From assembly GCA_022704645.1 (NCBI GenBank), contig JAKJGA010000013.1:1-22129 (forward strand): a stretch of DNA of 22,129 nt. The letters are read 5' to 3'. The notes under the pieces are model-generated. The model ran no database searches, had not been told where the DNA came from, and worked only from the letters and a program-made list of their open reading frames with translations. Positions within the stretch are counted from its first letter, which is position 1, and the number at the start of each line of letters is the position of its first letter. The translations under genes and the position numbers were made by a program. Positions 6,489 to 15,672 of this stretch are shown here, in pieces. The stretch is from Spirochaetota bacterium. Lineage in GTDB: Bacteria > Spirochaetota > UBA4802 > JAFGJZ01.

Positions 6489-7853
6489 ATGAAAGTAAGC
6501 TTATTTAAAAAATATTTTATTTATTTGCTGTTTGTGTTTCTTTCAATTTCACAAACATTTGCACAAGAATCAGCTGATGATGAAATTGATTCAGCCGTAA
6601 AAACATTAAGAAACATAGATGTAAATAAATTAACGGAAGATGATAAAAAGAATAAATCTGATGAGATTAATAAATCATGGGAAACTCTCAGATCATCAGG
6701 AGATGCGGGATTAAAAAGAATTAAGAAAGAACTGGATTTGATTGAAAAGGCAAAAGAATCAGATGATTTTTTCAAATTGAATGTTTCTGTTCTTTTGTGG
6801 GATATGGGAAAAACTTCCGAAGCCGCAGCTATCGCAAAAATATGGAACAATACATCTTTTGATGTAAATTACAGATATGTGTTTTATACGGCACTTGATG
6901 CAGCGCGGACTCAAAATGAAAAAGTTATGCCTATGCTTAAATCCGTTCTGAAAGATAATGTAAGTCAGGTTGATTCTCCCCAGCATTCCATGAGTATACC
7001 GTGGCCTTTAACTGTTGAAATAATTTGGGGAGTCTATGGTCATAAGGGATTGCCTGAACTGTTAAATGTTCTTAAAACATCCAGGAATAATGTTGAGATT
7101 ATGTCTGCGATGCATATTCTCGTTAATGCCCAATACATTGATGCCTTGCCGAAAATCAGAGAATTGACAAACAGTAAAAACCATGAAATAAAGAACTCCG
7201 CGATTAAGGCTCTTGGTCTATTTGGCCATCCTATGGATTCTGCATTACTGATTAAGGGTTTAAAGTCCAGAGATGCAGATTTGTATTCTTACGTTTGGGC
7301 TGCTTGTGAATATGATGACTCGAAACTAACACCGTATCTAATACCGCTCTTGAACGATAAGGATTACAATATCAAGGCGGAAGTAGTATATGCTTTGTTT
7401 AATGCGATTACTGTTGAAGGTCTTAACGCGCTGATCAATGACTATAAAAAAGCAAAAGACGATAAAGTAATAGAACTGTATAAGAAATACATCGATCCCG
7501 TACTTGATTTTAATAAATATGACATGATGACAATTGAAGAAAAGAATAAAATAGTTTTAAATCTTTTTGAGCGTAAAAAGAACTACTACCTTTTAGGCGA
7601 TGAAGATAAAAAGATTACTCATGACGATTTTGTCGAAATGTCAAAATACTGGATTAAGGAAAACAGAATCAGCGGTGAGAAATATGAATGGGTTAATGAC
7701 CGTCATGTATTGTCTGTTACAACAGCAAAGGATATTGATTTGCTGATGGATATAAAATCATCTGTTTATCTTCGATTGTCTGATGAGTGTTTGTATGAAA
7801 TAAGAACTATTGACAACGTAATAAAAATATTGGGTAGAAGAAGATACAGATAA
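6489..7853 (+). CDS. Exported HEAT-repeat protein
   Basis: The 454-residue protein starts with a Sec signal peptide (KKYFIYLLFVFLSISQTFA, cleavage likely before QES), so it should act in the periplasm. A lysine- and acid-rich helical segment follows at about residues 25-90. From about 90 to 330 there are repeated helical pairs of HEAT/PBS-lyase type, such as GLPELLNVLKTSRNNVEIMSAMHIL, ALPKIRELTNSKNHEIKNSAIKALG and LTPYLIPLLNDKDYNIKAEVVYAL. The C-terminal 120 residues are not repeat-like and end in a basic tail. HEAT repeats are binding scaffolds; the partner is unknown. The ribosome site AGGAGAG is strong. The gene stands alone and ends at a hairpin shared with glyA. Its base composition is more AT-rich than the glyA and glycogen genes. 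Confidence 0.85.
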   Translation: MKVSLFKKYFIYLLFVFLSISQTFAQESADDEIDSAVKTLRNIDVNKLTEDDKKNKSDEINKSWETLRSSGDAGLKRIKKELDLIEKAKESDDFFKLNVSVLLWDMGKTSEAAAIAKIWNNTSFDVNYRYVFYTALDAARTQNEKVMPMLKSVLKDNVSQVDSPQHSMSIPWPLTVEIIWGVYGHKGLPELLNVLKTSRNNVEIMSAMHILVNAQYIDALPKIRELTNSKNHEIKNSAIKALGLFGHPMDSALLIKGLKSRDADLYSYVWAACEYDDSKLTPYLIPLLNDKDYNIKAEVVYALFNAITVEGLNALINDYKKAKDDKVIELYKKYIDPVLDFNKYDMMTIEEKNKIVLNLFERKKNYYLLGDEDKKITHDDFVEMSKYWIKENRISGEKYEWVNDRHVLSVTTAKDIDLLMDIKSSVYLRLSDECLYEIRTIDNVIKILGRRRYR

Positions 7854-7868
7854 ATGATTTCATGCGAT

Positions 7869-7901
7869 ACACAAAAGGAGAGCTGAGCTCTCCTTTTGTG
7901 T
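7869..7901. terminator. Bidirectional terminator between converging genes
   Basis: ACACAAAAGGAGAGCT and its exact complement form a 33-base near-continuous palindrome, giving a strong stem with a small loop at CTGAG. T-rich arms lie on both sides. It separates the HEAT-repeat gene on the plus strand from glyA on the minus strand. Confidence 0.85.
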
Positions 7902-7927
7902 TGATTATCTTTTATGTCTTGTTTTTT

Positions 7928-9169
7928 TTACTCAATTCCCGGAACGGAAAATTTGGCACAAAGAGCTTCAACTTCTTTTGCTATTTCTGCAAGTTTGGCA
8001 TCATCTTCACAGCATGATACAGCTTTGTCCATCCACTCTGCAATTTTTTCCATTTCAGCGATACCGAAACCGCGGCTTGTAACAGAAGGAGTGCCGAGAC
8101 GTATTCCAGACGGATCGCTTGCTTTGCGTGTCTCGCCAGGAACGGTATTATAATTGAGAATGATTCCGGCTTTTTCAAGCGCTACAGCGTATGGTTTACC
8201 CGGTATTCCCTTGTTGTTCAAATCAATGAGCATGAGATGATTATCTGTTCCGCCTGACACGAGATTAAAGCCGCGTGCAGTCAGTGCTTTTGCGAGAGCC
8301 TGCGCGTTTTCAACAGTTTTGCGTGCGTATTCCTTAAACTCGGGTTTGAGAGCTTCTGCAAGAGCAACGGCGATTCCGGCAGTTGTAGCATTATGCGGGC
8401 CGCCCTGAAGGCCAGGAAATACAGCCTTGTCTATTGCTTTAGCGTGAATTTCTTTGCAGAGAATTATAGCACCGCGCGGACCGCGAAGAGTTTTATGAGT
8501 TGTTGTAGTTACCACGTCGGCATAAGGAAACGGGCTTGGATGAGCTCCGCCGGCTACAAGACCTGCAAAATGGGCCATGTCTACTAGAAGAATTGCACCG
8601 CATTCGTCGGCGATTTCACGGAATTTTTTAAAGTCAAGCTGACGCGGATATGCTGAATGACCGGCGATTAAAATTTTAGGTTTATGTTCGAGAGCGAGTT
8701 TTCTGATTTCATCATAATCTAAAAGTCCTGTTTCAGGATTGAGATTATAGTGAACTGCATTGAACCATTTTCCGGTCGCGCTTGCTTTTGAACCATGAGT
8801 CAGATGTCCGCCGTGGCTTAGATTTAGTCCAAGAACGGTGTCTCCGGGTTTAGCAAAAGCGAGATAAACGGCAAGATTTGCCGGTGAACCTGAGTAAGGC
8901 TGAACGTTTACATGTTCAGCGCCGAAAAGTTTTTTGGCGCGTTCAATCGCAAGTATTTCAAGCGCGTCGCAGTTAACCTGACCTTGGTAGAATCTTGCTC
9001 CCGGATATCCTTCGGAATATTTGTTCTGAAATACTGAGCCGCAGGCATCAAGCACGGCGCGTGAAGTGTAGTTTTCGCTTGCGATCAGTCGGATTGTTTT
9101 TCCCTGATAAATTTCTTCGTCTTTGATAAGTTTAAAAACTTCAGGATCGTTTTTCATGAGTGCATTCAT
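7928..9169 (-). CDS. glyA: Serine hydroxymethyltransferase
   Basis: The 413-residue protein is a full-length cytosolic PLP enzyme that interconverts serine and glycine with tetrahydrofolate, the main source of one-carbon units. Family landmarks are IRLIASENYTSRAV, the YSEGYPGARFYQG block, QPYSGSPANLAVY, LSHGGHLTHG, LLVDMAHFAGLVAGG (Asp197 and His200, cofactor contacts) and TTTTHKTLRGPRGA with the PLP-binding Lys226. The usual length is 410-430, so it is complete and shows no missing key residue. AAAGGAG lies about 10 bases before the ATG. A roughly 90-base leader with GC-rich hairpins separates it from a perfect TATAAT. It appears to be transcribed alone, converging on the HEAT-repeat gene. 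Confidence 0.98.
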   Translation of the reverse strand: MNALMKNDPEVFKLIKDEEIYQGKTIRLIASENYTSRAVLDACGSVFQNKYSEGYPGARFYQGQVNCDALEILAIERAKKLFGAEHVNVQPYSGSPANLAVYLAFAKPGDTVLGLNLSHGGHLTHGSKASATGKWFNAVHYNLNPETGLLDYDEIRKLALEHKPKILIAGHSAYPRQLDFKKFREIADECGAILLVDMAHFAGLVAGGAHPSPFPYADVVTTTTHKTLRGPRGAIILCKEIHAKAIDKAVFPGLQGGPHNATTAGIAVALAEALKPEFKEYARKTVENAQALAKALTARGFNLVSGGTDNHLMLIDLNNKGIPGKPYAVALEKAGIILNYNTVPGETRKASDPSGIRLGTPSVTSRGFGIAEMEKIAEWMDKAVSCCEDDAKLAEIAKEVEALCAKFSVPGIE

Positions 9170-9185
9170 GGGCTTTTCTCCTTTA

Positions 9186-9273
9186 TTTTGGATTTTTGCC
9201 CAGACGCGCGGCGGAAAAAAGCCGCACTTCCCCGGGGTTATCCCCTTTTGCGTCAGTCATACGGCTTATTATA
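9186..9273 (-). promoter_or_regulatory. Promoter and structured leader of glyA
   Basis: A perfect -10 box TATAAT lies at 9268-9273 on the minus strand, without a good -35 at 17 bases; TTGACT is 23 bases upstream. The leader that follows is much more GC-rich than its surroundings. It can form GGGG-ATAA-CCCC (9234-9245) and a GCGGC/GCCGC hairpin around a T6 run (about 9208-9225). I recognise no known riboswitch in it. Confidence 0.4.
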
Positions 9274-9396
9274 CAGTTAATAACGGGGTGAAAAAGAGTC
9301 AATAATTTTTTACGGCTCAGTTTTTAAATAAGTAATTGACGTGGCGTATTTGAAGATGTCCTTATAACTAAAAAAAAGAAGGTTGGGGGCAATTCT

Positions 9397-9798
9397 GTGA
9401 ATAAATCTGGAATCAAGGGTTTCGTACTTGCTTTTTTCTGCGTTCTTTTGCCTTTTTCGGCAAATGCAGGTTCTTCCGAATATCTACCTTACGATCAGCT
9501 ATTGCTTAAAATTAATTCTTCCGACAACGATGTTTATCACGGGAAGGCATATCCTGTACGGGTTTTTAATCTTCCGCCGGCAATTAAGTCGTGCTCATCA
9601 AAGGATAATGATCTTAAGGTCGTTATGATGACAGACAGGCAGGGAACTGAACAGGTTTTTCTTGTCGTTCCTGGGAAAATGGTACCGTTTTTTGTCGATA
9701 AAATTAACAAAAATATGCAGTTGGAATATTCTTTCAAACCGTTGGAGATGTATAATAAGTTTCCTTATCTACAGCTTGTTGAGGTGATTTCAGAATAA
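9397..9798 (+). CDS. Small exported protein, first gene of the GH13-GT5 operon
   Basis: The 133-residue product starts at GTG with a GAAGGTTGGGGG stretch upstream. It has a Sec signal peptide (GIKGFVLAFFCVLLPFSANA, cleavage likely before GSS). The mature part of about 109 residues looks mixed alpha/beta, with short strands such as LKVVMMTDRQG and EQVFLVVPG and a C-terminal YLQLVEVISE. There is no lipobox, and the two Cys are not a clear motif. It is separated by only 13 bases from the fusion enzyme, so the two are almost surely co-transcribed, although this protein is exported and the enzyme has no signal. I do not recognise the family and give no function. Confidence 0.75.
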   Translation: MNKSGIKGFVLAFFCVLLPFSANAGSSEYLPYDQLLLKINSSDNDVYHGKAYPVRVFNLPPAIKSCSSKDNDLKVVMMTDRQGTEQVFLVVPGKMVPFFVDKINKNMQLEYSFKPLEMYNKFPYLQLVEVISE

Positions 9799-9811
9799 TC
9801 AGGAGGACGAC

Positions 9812-12800
9812 GTGGCACAGCTTGTCGACAAGAGTGAAGAAATCTGCGGACTTTGCAGATTCAGAATTCAGGATGAGGAACTTGTTAAAGCGAGATATGT
9901 AAAAAAGGAAATCACCGCAGCTTTTGATGAAAAACGCGCTTATCCTTTTTTTGCAGATTCTTCAATAATAGATTCTCTGAAATCCGGTGCAAATCATGAG
10001 GTATATACTTCAAGTTTTATCGCATTAAAAAACAGAGCTTTTGACGAACTTGCTGAAAATGATTATTCTTTGCGAAGCCGGCTTGCAAATGATGCCCGTC
10101 TTACCGAGCGTGTTACAAACGCAATATCTATTCTTCACCGCGCACTTGCCTCATATGATTTTAAAACCCTTCCGGGAAGACGTTTTGTAATAGTTAAAGA
10201 ACTTCCCGGAAAACCGACTGTATATCATATTTCGCGTGAAACGACGGTTTTCACTCATGTCGGTCAGGGACCTTTCTGGCTTGAAATTCCGACATTGTAT
10301 CTCGGCTTAAAAACATTTGATGCTGTTGATTCATACCTTAAACGCGGAGATGATTCGCTTTTCAAGGGGCTTGTTTCTTTGCTGATGGTTGAAGAACGGG
10401 CTATTGAAACAGGATTTGCCCATATTGATGTTTATCCGCCTGAAGTTGCGCTTCTTCTTCATAATCTTGTAGAAAGTGTTATTGATTTTTCCGAGCACAG
10501 GGAAATCGGCGAATTTGCAGAAATTTCGGACGTAGTTCCGCAGTTTACAGATGAGACACGCGGGAATATTCTGGAGCTTCTTGACGCCCGCGAAAAAATG
10601 AATGAAATGAATTTTGATTATGAGAAAAATCTTTCAGGTGTTGAAGAGCTTATACGTCTTGCAAGAATATATAAAAAGCACGGCGAAAGGAAATACCTTC
10701 ATGAAGTTGTTCGCCTTCTTGTTTCTGCATCCGGACACGATCTTCACGAAATCAGAAACCGTGCGAATATAGCTCTTGAGCGTATTTTTTCTCCGAAAGA
10801 ATACGATGCCCCTCTTGCTGAAAATTTCTTCAATGCTAAAACAGGCGAAGAATTTGAACTCGAATTCAATCTTTCAGACAAAATAGAAAACTATTTTCTG
10901 AGAGTGTATAATAATCTTTCCGACAGCGAGTTTCCCGTAGAAAGTGAAATTTCGTACGAAGATTTTCCACTTTCTACGCATCAGACAAAATCTCACAAAA
11001 GTGTAAAGCTGAGATTCGAAAATTACGGACACAGAGATTATTGCGTAGTTTATAAAAACGGATCTTCTTTTGAGTGGGTTGAAGGCGAGGGTTTAAACGG
11101 AAGAATCAATGTTATTCCTGATCTTGCCGGAGAGATCTGCCTTGAGATTTTTGTCGATATTCACGGGCATACCGGAACTTACTGGAAGGACGAAAAAGGT
11201 CACCCTGGGCTTGTTTATAATGAAAACGGTGAGGTCATCAGGCTCGGGAGATTTTCTGATATCGCCGATCATCTTGATGATTTAAAAGAACGCTATTATG
11301 TAACTTCGCTTTATCTGCTTGGAGTATTCAAGCGGGGAGAAAACAGTCAGGACTGGGCGGCAGGCGCAACTTCTCCTTCGCCTTTTTCTCCTATGAGCCT
11401 GCACGAAATCGAACCTTCACTTGGCGGAGCCAAAGAATTTAAAGATCTGATCAAAAAAGCGCATAAGCTTGGAATTAAGATAATCGTAGATTGTATTCCT
11501 CATTTGAACCGCTACAGCGATGAAGTTGCAAAAGAAGATGTGGTTTATTGCTATGGCGGTGATGGTCAGCTTGTTGCAAGGGCTTCAACTGACGGACGTT
11601 ACGGAAGCTGGGATGACGGCAAACTTTTCAATTACAGACGTTATGAAGTCTGGGAGTGGCTTGCCGGGTCTGTTGACAGACTCATAGAAGAATATGATAT
11701 TGACGGCATCCGTTTCGATTCGGCTCATGCCGTTCCGATAATGATGAAGAAAAACAACTATCCATACATGTACGGCAAGAGAAGAACAGCCGAAGAGATG
11801 GTTGAAGGACGTATCATCGTCAATGATAGATGGGATGAGCATTTTATTACCACTGGATATTTCGACAGTCAGTGCCGCGATACCATCGCTATTCCCGTTC
11901 ACCAGTATATGATGTTCCGCGTTGAAAGAGCATTGAGACGCAAAAAGAAAAACTTTTTTATAAATATAGCGGAGTGCTTCTGGGGTCATGAGCGCTTTCT
12001 CTCACGTTCAGGCATCATTCCTTATAACTCAACATTGTTCAAGGTTTCGGAAAATATTATTCACGGAAAGAGCGATGTTCGCGAGATATATCATATCTAT
12101 GACAATTACTATCCTTCTGTTTTATGCAAGGGAACAGAACTTGTCGGTATATTGGGAAATCATGATGAACGCCGTGCAATGAATACTTTCGGTGATCGCG
12201 GCTTAAAGGCTGCCGCCGGTCTCATTAGTTTTCTCAGCAATATTATCATGGATTATGAGGGTGGAGCAGAAGGTGAAGGCTGGAAGGTTTATCTTGATAA
12301 TATCTATGTAAACTGGAACCAGTTCGAATCAAATTCGAACAGAGGTATCGAGCGTTATTACAGAGAGCTTTATTCTTTTCACCGCAATGTGCGCGGAAAG
12401 GGCCATCTTATCTGGGCAAATAATAACATGGTAGCTGCTGCAGTAAAGGCTGAAACTGATGGCAGGAATATCTGGGTTGCAGCTTTCAACTTTGCTGATT
12501 CAAACCAGAGTGCGACGCTTCAGTTTGATAATCAGAATCTTCCTATTGAAGATGATGCTTTTTACAGGGTAGTGGATCCGTTATATTCTCCGATTACTGG
12601 TCACTATAATTATTACACCGGACGGGAGCTTAAGACTTCACGTATTAATGTTGTCGTTTCTTATACACAGAGAGCAAAATTTCTGCGTTTTGAAAAAACT
12701 GAAAACATCGGTGAATGTTATATCGATTTTCTTAAGGATTCGTTTTACAGACTTTGTTCAATATCGCGTAATTCCGTGTTTCCTTCAAATTTTGCATTTA

Positions 12801-14701
12801 ATGAATTTGCTTCAAACTGTTCAGATTATATCACTCTTTCAAAATATATTTCCGAGAATCTTATACCTGCATTCTGGGAAAATGAAAGGCATTATCTCGA
12901 ACTCGGAATCAAGCGCATTCTGTTTCACATGCATATAAATAATTATAAAGATAAGAATGAGATTTATTCTCTTTTTATTCAGCTTTCCGAAAGCACGGAC
13001 AAAAAACTTGCTGAACTCGGGAAGGCTATAATCAGTCATAATAATAAAGGTTCATGGGTGTTTATGTCTGCTGAAGCTGATCCGTTTTCAAAGAGCGGCG
13101 GACTTGCAAATGTTGTATTTGAACTGCCTCGTGAACTCTCATCAAACGGAGAAGAAGTTTATGTAATTACTCCATATTACAGAAACGGTGATTCTAAGTC
13201 TGCGGCAAAGATGAAGGCCGCGTCAGATAAATACGGTGTGAAATATACCGGAGTAAATGTGCGCTTCAAGATTCTTGATGCGGATTATGAGGTAGGCGTT
13301 CATTCTGCGGTTGTTGACGGTGTGAAATATTTTCTGCTCGATCACCACGAACTTTTCGATGGCTTATATTGGGGTGTTAAGAGTTCGGAAAAGATAACTC
13401 ATAGAGTCGGATTCGCAAGAGCCTGCGCTGAGGTTATCTGCACATTTGGTTTAAAACCGTATTTTACATTTACTAATGACGCTTATATCGGACCTTTTAA
13501 CGGCATAGTTAGAAGCGATCATGTTTATAATTCAAATCCGAACTTTCAGAAGACGACATTTTTTCATATCATTCATAACGGCGGATGGCAGTATTTCGAT
13601 GCATACGCCAGATATGAAAGCGGTTTTGATATATTCCGCCTGTTTAATCTTCCTGACTGGAGAGCTCACGAATTCATGGATCCTGTTCATTCAGACAGGA
13701 TAAACTGCATGGCATCAGGAATCCGTTTTGCGGATAAAGTCGTTACGGTTAGTCCTTCGTATGCGAAGCAGATTGAATATCAGTGTGATGGTCTTGAGAG
13801 AATTCTATCAAATGTAAAAGGGATCAGCAATGCGGTCGGACGTGATTTGAAGGCTCGTATCCAGAAGAAATTTGACGGTGTAAATTTTGTTAGTAGAAAT
13901 TATCCGAGATTTATTGATTATCTGAAAAACGATAAGGATTTGAAAAGCAGGATTGAAAAAAAATATCCGGAGATTCTTCTTTCGCCTAATGATGTTTATT
14001 CCATTACAGATGAAATTAAGCGTTATACTGCCGAAAGGGCCATGAATAAAATGCTACTTCAGTTTGAAAGAGGACTTGATGTAGATTTTGAAAAACCATT
14101 GTTTGTAATGATACACAGGATAACCGAGCAGAAAGGCTTCCAGCTTTTACTGAATGCATCTGAAGGCATATTCAGAACTCTTGGATGGCAGGGAATTATC
14201 GGAGGCGGAGTATCAAGCGGAGATGAGAAGGGAGAGGAGATTGCTCATGGTCTTTGGATGCTTGGACAGTATTATAGCAGAAACGCAAGCGTTTCAATCG
14301 GATTTCAGGAAGTAAGCGTGCCTCTTCTTTCTGCAGATTTATTTCTGATGCCTTCCATGAATGAACCTGGCGGAATTTCTCAGATTGAGGCATTTGTATG
14401 CGGAACTCTTGTTCTTGCGCGTGCAACCGGGGGATTGCGTGATACTGTTTTCCCTGTAAGAAAAACCGGAAACGGCATTGAGGGTAATGGGTTTCTTTTT
14501 ACGGATTTTAATCCTACAGCATTTTATGATGCAATGGAGAGAGCTTCAGCTTTCTTTAAGAACTCAGGTGATGAAGTTATTTACCAGGCACGTAAAAATG
14601 CAGAAAAATCAGTTTATTTCTGGGATAGACCTGCAAAAGAATACATCGATATGGCATATGGAATAAAAGAAATAATCAGACCGGAGAATGGAAAAGGGTG
14701 A
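9812..14701 (+). CDS. GH13 amylase-like / GT5 glycogen (starch) synthase fusion
   Basis: This 1629-residue protein starts at GTG, with AGGAGG five bases upstream, and has no signal peptide. Residues 1 to about 330 are helical and unrecognised, and about 330-470 look beta-rich. From about 480 to 935 there is a GH13 barrel with GIRFDSAH (nucleophile Asp636), INIAECFWG (acid Glu721) and LGNHDERR (His784, Asp785). Region I is unusual: DCIPHL (560-565) in place of DxVxNH. After a helical linker, residues 1082-1629 form a GT5 synthase. It carries the ADP-sugar loop FSKSGGLANV (Lys1094), the IHRITEQKGFQLLL hinge, and FLMPSMNEPGGISQIEA with Glu1518. The protein could build an alpha-glucan with GT5 while the GH13 part branches, primes or trims it, probably from ADP-glucose or UDP-glucose. 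A strong terminator follows at once. The fused order recalls fungal alpha-1,3-glucan synthases, but product linkage is not deducible. Confidence 0.9.
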   Translation: MAQLVDKSEEICGLCRFRIQDEELVKARYVKKEITAAFDEKRAYPFFADSSIIDSLKSGANHEVYTSSFIALKNRAFDELAENDYSLRSRLANDARLTERVTNAISILHRALASYDFKTLPGRRFVIVKELPGKPTVYHISRETTVFTHVGQGPFWLEIPTLYLGLKTFDAVDSYLKRGDDSLFKGLVSLLMVEERAIETGFAHIDVYPPEVALLLHNLVESVIDFSEHREIGEFAEISDVVPQFTDETRGNILELLDAREKMNEMNFDYEKNLSGVEELIRLARIYKKHGERKYLHEVVRLLVSASGHDLHEIRNRANIALERIFSPKEYDAPLAENFFNAKTGEEFELEFNLSDKIENYFLRVYNNLSDSEFPVESEISYEDFPLSTHQTKSHKSVKLRFENYGHRDYCVVYKNGSSFEWVEGEGLNGRINVIPDLAGEICLEIFVDIHGHTGTYWKDEKGHPGLVYNENGEVIRLGRFSDIADHLDDLKERYYVTSLYLLGVFKRGENSQDWAAGATSPSPFSPMSLHEIEPSLGGAKEFKDLIKKAHKLGIKIIVDCIPHLNRYSDEVAKEDVVYCYGGDGQLVARASTDGRYGSWDDGKLFNYRRYEVWEWLAGSVDRLIEEYDIDGIRFDSAHAVPIMMKKNNYPYMYGKRRTAEEMVEGRIIVNDRWDEHFITTGYFDSQCRDTIAIPVHQYMMFRVERALRRKKKNFFINIAECFWGHERFLSRSGIIPYNSTLFKVSENIIHGKSDVREIYHIYDNYYPSVLCKGTELVGILGNHDERRAMNTFGDRGLKAAAGLISFLSNIIMDYEGGAEGEGWKVYLDNIYVNWNQFESNSNRGIERYYRELYSFHRNVRGKGHLIWANNNMVAAAVKAETDGRNIWVAAFNFADSNQSATLQFDNQNLPIEDDAFYRVVDPLYSPITGHYNYYTGRELKTSRINVVVSYTQRAKFLRFEKTENIGECYIDFLKDSFYRLCSISRNSVFPSNFAFNEFASNCSDYITLSKYISENLIPAFWENERHYLELGIKRILFHMHINNYKDKNEIYSLFIQLSESTDKKLAELGKAIISHNNKGSWVFMSAEADPFSKSGGLANVVFELPRELSSNGEEVYVITPYYRNGDSKSAAKMKAASDKYGVKYTGVNVRFKILDADYEVGVHSAVVDGVKYFLLDHHELFDGLYWGVKSSEKITHRVGFARACAEVICTFGLKPYFTFTNDAYIGPFNGIVRSDHVYNSNPNFQKTTFFHIIHNGGWQYFDAYARYESGFDIFRLFNLPDWRAHEFMDPVHSDRINCMASGIRFADKVVTVSPSYAKQIEYQCDGLERILSNVKGISNAVGRDLKARIQKKFDGVNFVSRNYPRFIDYLKNDKDLKSRIEKKYPEILLSPNDVYSITDEIKRYTAERAMNKMLLQFERGLDVDFEKPLFVMIHRITEQKGFQLLLNASEGIFRTLGWQGIIGGGVSSGDEKGEEIAHGLWMLGQYYSRNASVSIGFQEVSVPLLSADLFLMPSMNEPGGISQIEAFVCGTLVLARATGGLRDTVFPVRKTGNGIEGNGFLFTDFNPTAFYDAMERASAFFKNSGDEVIYQARKNAEKSVYFWDRPAKEYIDMAYGIKEIIRPENGKG

Positions 14702-14736
14702 TTTTAAAGAGACGGTTTAAGCCGTCTCTTTAAAAT
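14701..14736. terminator. Bidirectional terminator after the GH13-GT5 gene
   Basis: ATTTTAAAGAGACGG (14701-14715) and its exact complement (14722-14736) enclose a 6-base loop. The stem begins on the last base of the stop codon. It lies between converging genes, 4 bases from the stop of the ankyrin gene, and its A/T ends suit both directions. Confidence 0.9.
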
Positions 14737-14739
14737 ATA

Positions 14740-15606
14740 CTATTCTGACTTACCTTTGATGTATTTATTGATTTTGACATTATCGCCCTTCTCATCAGTT
14801 TCACTTCCTTCGGTATAGGTGATAGTGAATTTTTTACCGATAAGTGCAGGGTTTTCAGCAGGCATGCCTGTTTCTTCGGAAGTCACAAAAAAATCAATGT
14901 CCGGTTTGCTCTCGGATTTGAATTTCATTGAAGATCCTGAATCATCTTTGAGAAAGATATAGTAGCCGCTTCCTTCAAAACCGAGAGAACCTGAAGTAAA
15001 GATTCCAGTGAAGGATTTATCTGATCCGTCAGATGATTTCTCAGATGCTGCTTTTTGTGCATCTGCTATTGCCTGACTGCCTGAAAGTTTTTTGCCTTCA
15101 AGAGTGTAGGGAACTCCTTTTGATGAAAGGTATTTAACGATTTCAACGTGACCTCTTCCTACGGCAAGATTAATAATAGTATCACCGCCAAGATCAACAT
15201 ATTTCAAGTCGGCACCCTTGTTTTCGGCGAGCTTGACAATATTGATATCAGGATTTTCAGACATCATAAGATAGTGAAGACATTCTGTAGACTGGGGGAA
15301 TTTAGCCCCTTTTTCAAAAAGCACTTTTACAGTTTCAAAATGATTGGCAGCAATAGCAGCCTGAAGAGCTGACGGTGCTGAGTAATCAGGATTACTGTCA
15401 TCCCAGTCGGGATCTGTAGATTCGGGATCCGCGCCATTATCGATTAGTTCTTTAACTTTGTCATGGTTTCCGTTTTTTGCCGCTTTGAACATCTCAGCAT
15501 TAATAGATTTCTTTTCAGCTTCACTTAGATCAGCGGGTGATTTTTTGCATGCAAATGCCGAAAATAGAACAAAAAACAATAAAAAACCGGTAACTTTTTG
15601 TATCAT
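14740..15606 (-). CDS. Ankyrin-repeat lipoprotein
   Basis: The 288-residue product has a lipoprotein signal (VTGFLLFFVLFSAFAC), with a relaxed spirochaete-type lipobox ending at Cys20. It should be anchored to a membrane and face the periplasm. Three ankyrin-like repeats follow: AEMFKAAKNGNHDKVKELIDNGADPE, ALQAAIAANHFETVKVLFEKGAKF and TIINLAVGRGHVEIVKYLSSKGV. The last 90 residues form a separate Ser/Asp-rich beta domain (GSLGFEGSGYYIFLKDD). Ankyrin repeats bind proteins; the partner is unknown. The ATG at 15606 is chosen over the GTG two codons upstream, because AAGGAG sits 5 bases before the ATG but touches the GTG. A promoter lies just upstream, so it can be expressed apart from the TPR gene. 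Confidence 0.88.
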   Translation of the reverse strand: MIQKVTGFLLFFVLFSAFACKKSPADLSEAEKKSINAEMFKAAKNGNHDKVKELIDNGADPESTDPDWDDSNPDYSAPSALQAAIAANHFETVKVLFEKGAKFPQSTECLHYLMMSENPDINIVKLAENKGADLKYVDLGGDTIINLAVGRGHVEIVKYLSSKGVPYTLEGKKLSGSQAIADAQKAASEKSSDGSDKSFTGIFTSGSLGFEGSGYYIFLKDDSGSSMKFKSESKPDIDFFVTSEETGMPAENPALIGKKFTITYTEGSETDEKGDNVKINKYIKGKSE

Positions 15607-15633
15607 AAACACTCCTTTATGTTTAATTGGATT

Positions 15634-15661
15634 TTTATGGTAAAAGAATATAATTTGTCAA
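15634..15661 (-). promoter_or_regulatory. Promoter of the ankyrin lipoprotein gene
   Basis: On the minus strand TTGACA (15656-15661) and CATAAA (15634-15639) are 16 bases apart. Transcription would start about 20 bases before the ATG at 15606. It sits in the short gap after the TPR gene stop. Confidence 0.6.
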
Positions 15662-15672
15662 ACAGATTTCGG

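Noticed and set aside
9186..9260. tRNA gene in the GC-rich stretch before glyA
   Set aside because: No acceptor-stem pairing, T-loop or anticodon arm can be built.
9336..9368. TTGACG...TATAAC promoter for the 9397 gene
   Set aside because: The spacer is 21 bases, too long for a normal sigma-70 promoter, although one is probably present nearby.
11585..11989. Minus-strand 134-codon open frame inside the GH13-GT5 gene
   Set aside because: It lies opposite the catalytic GH13 core, with no ribosome site or plausible protein pattern.
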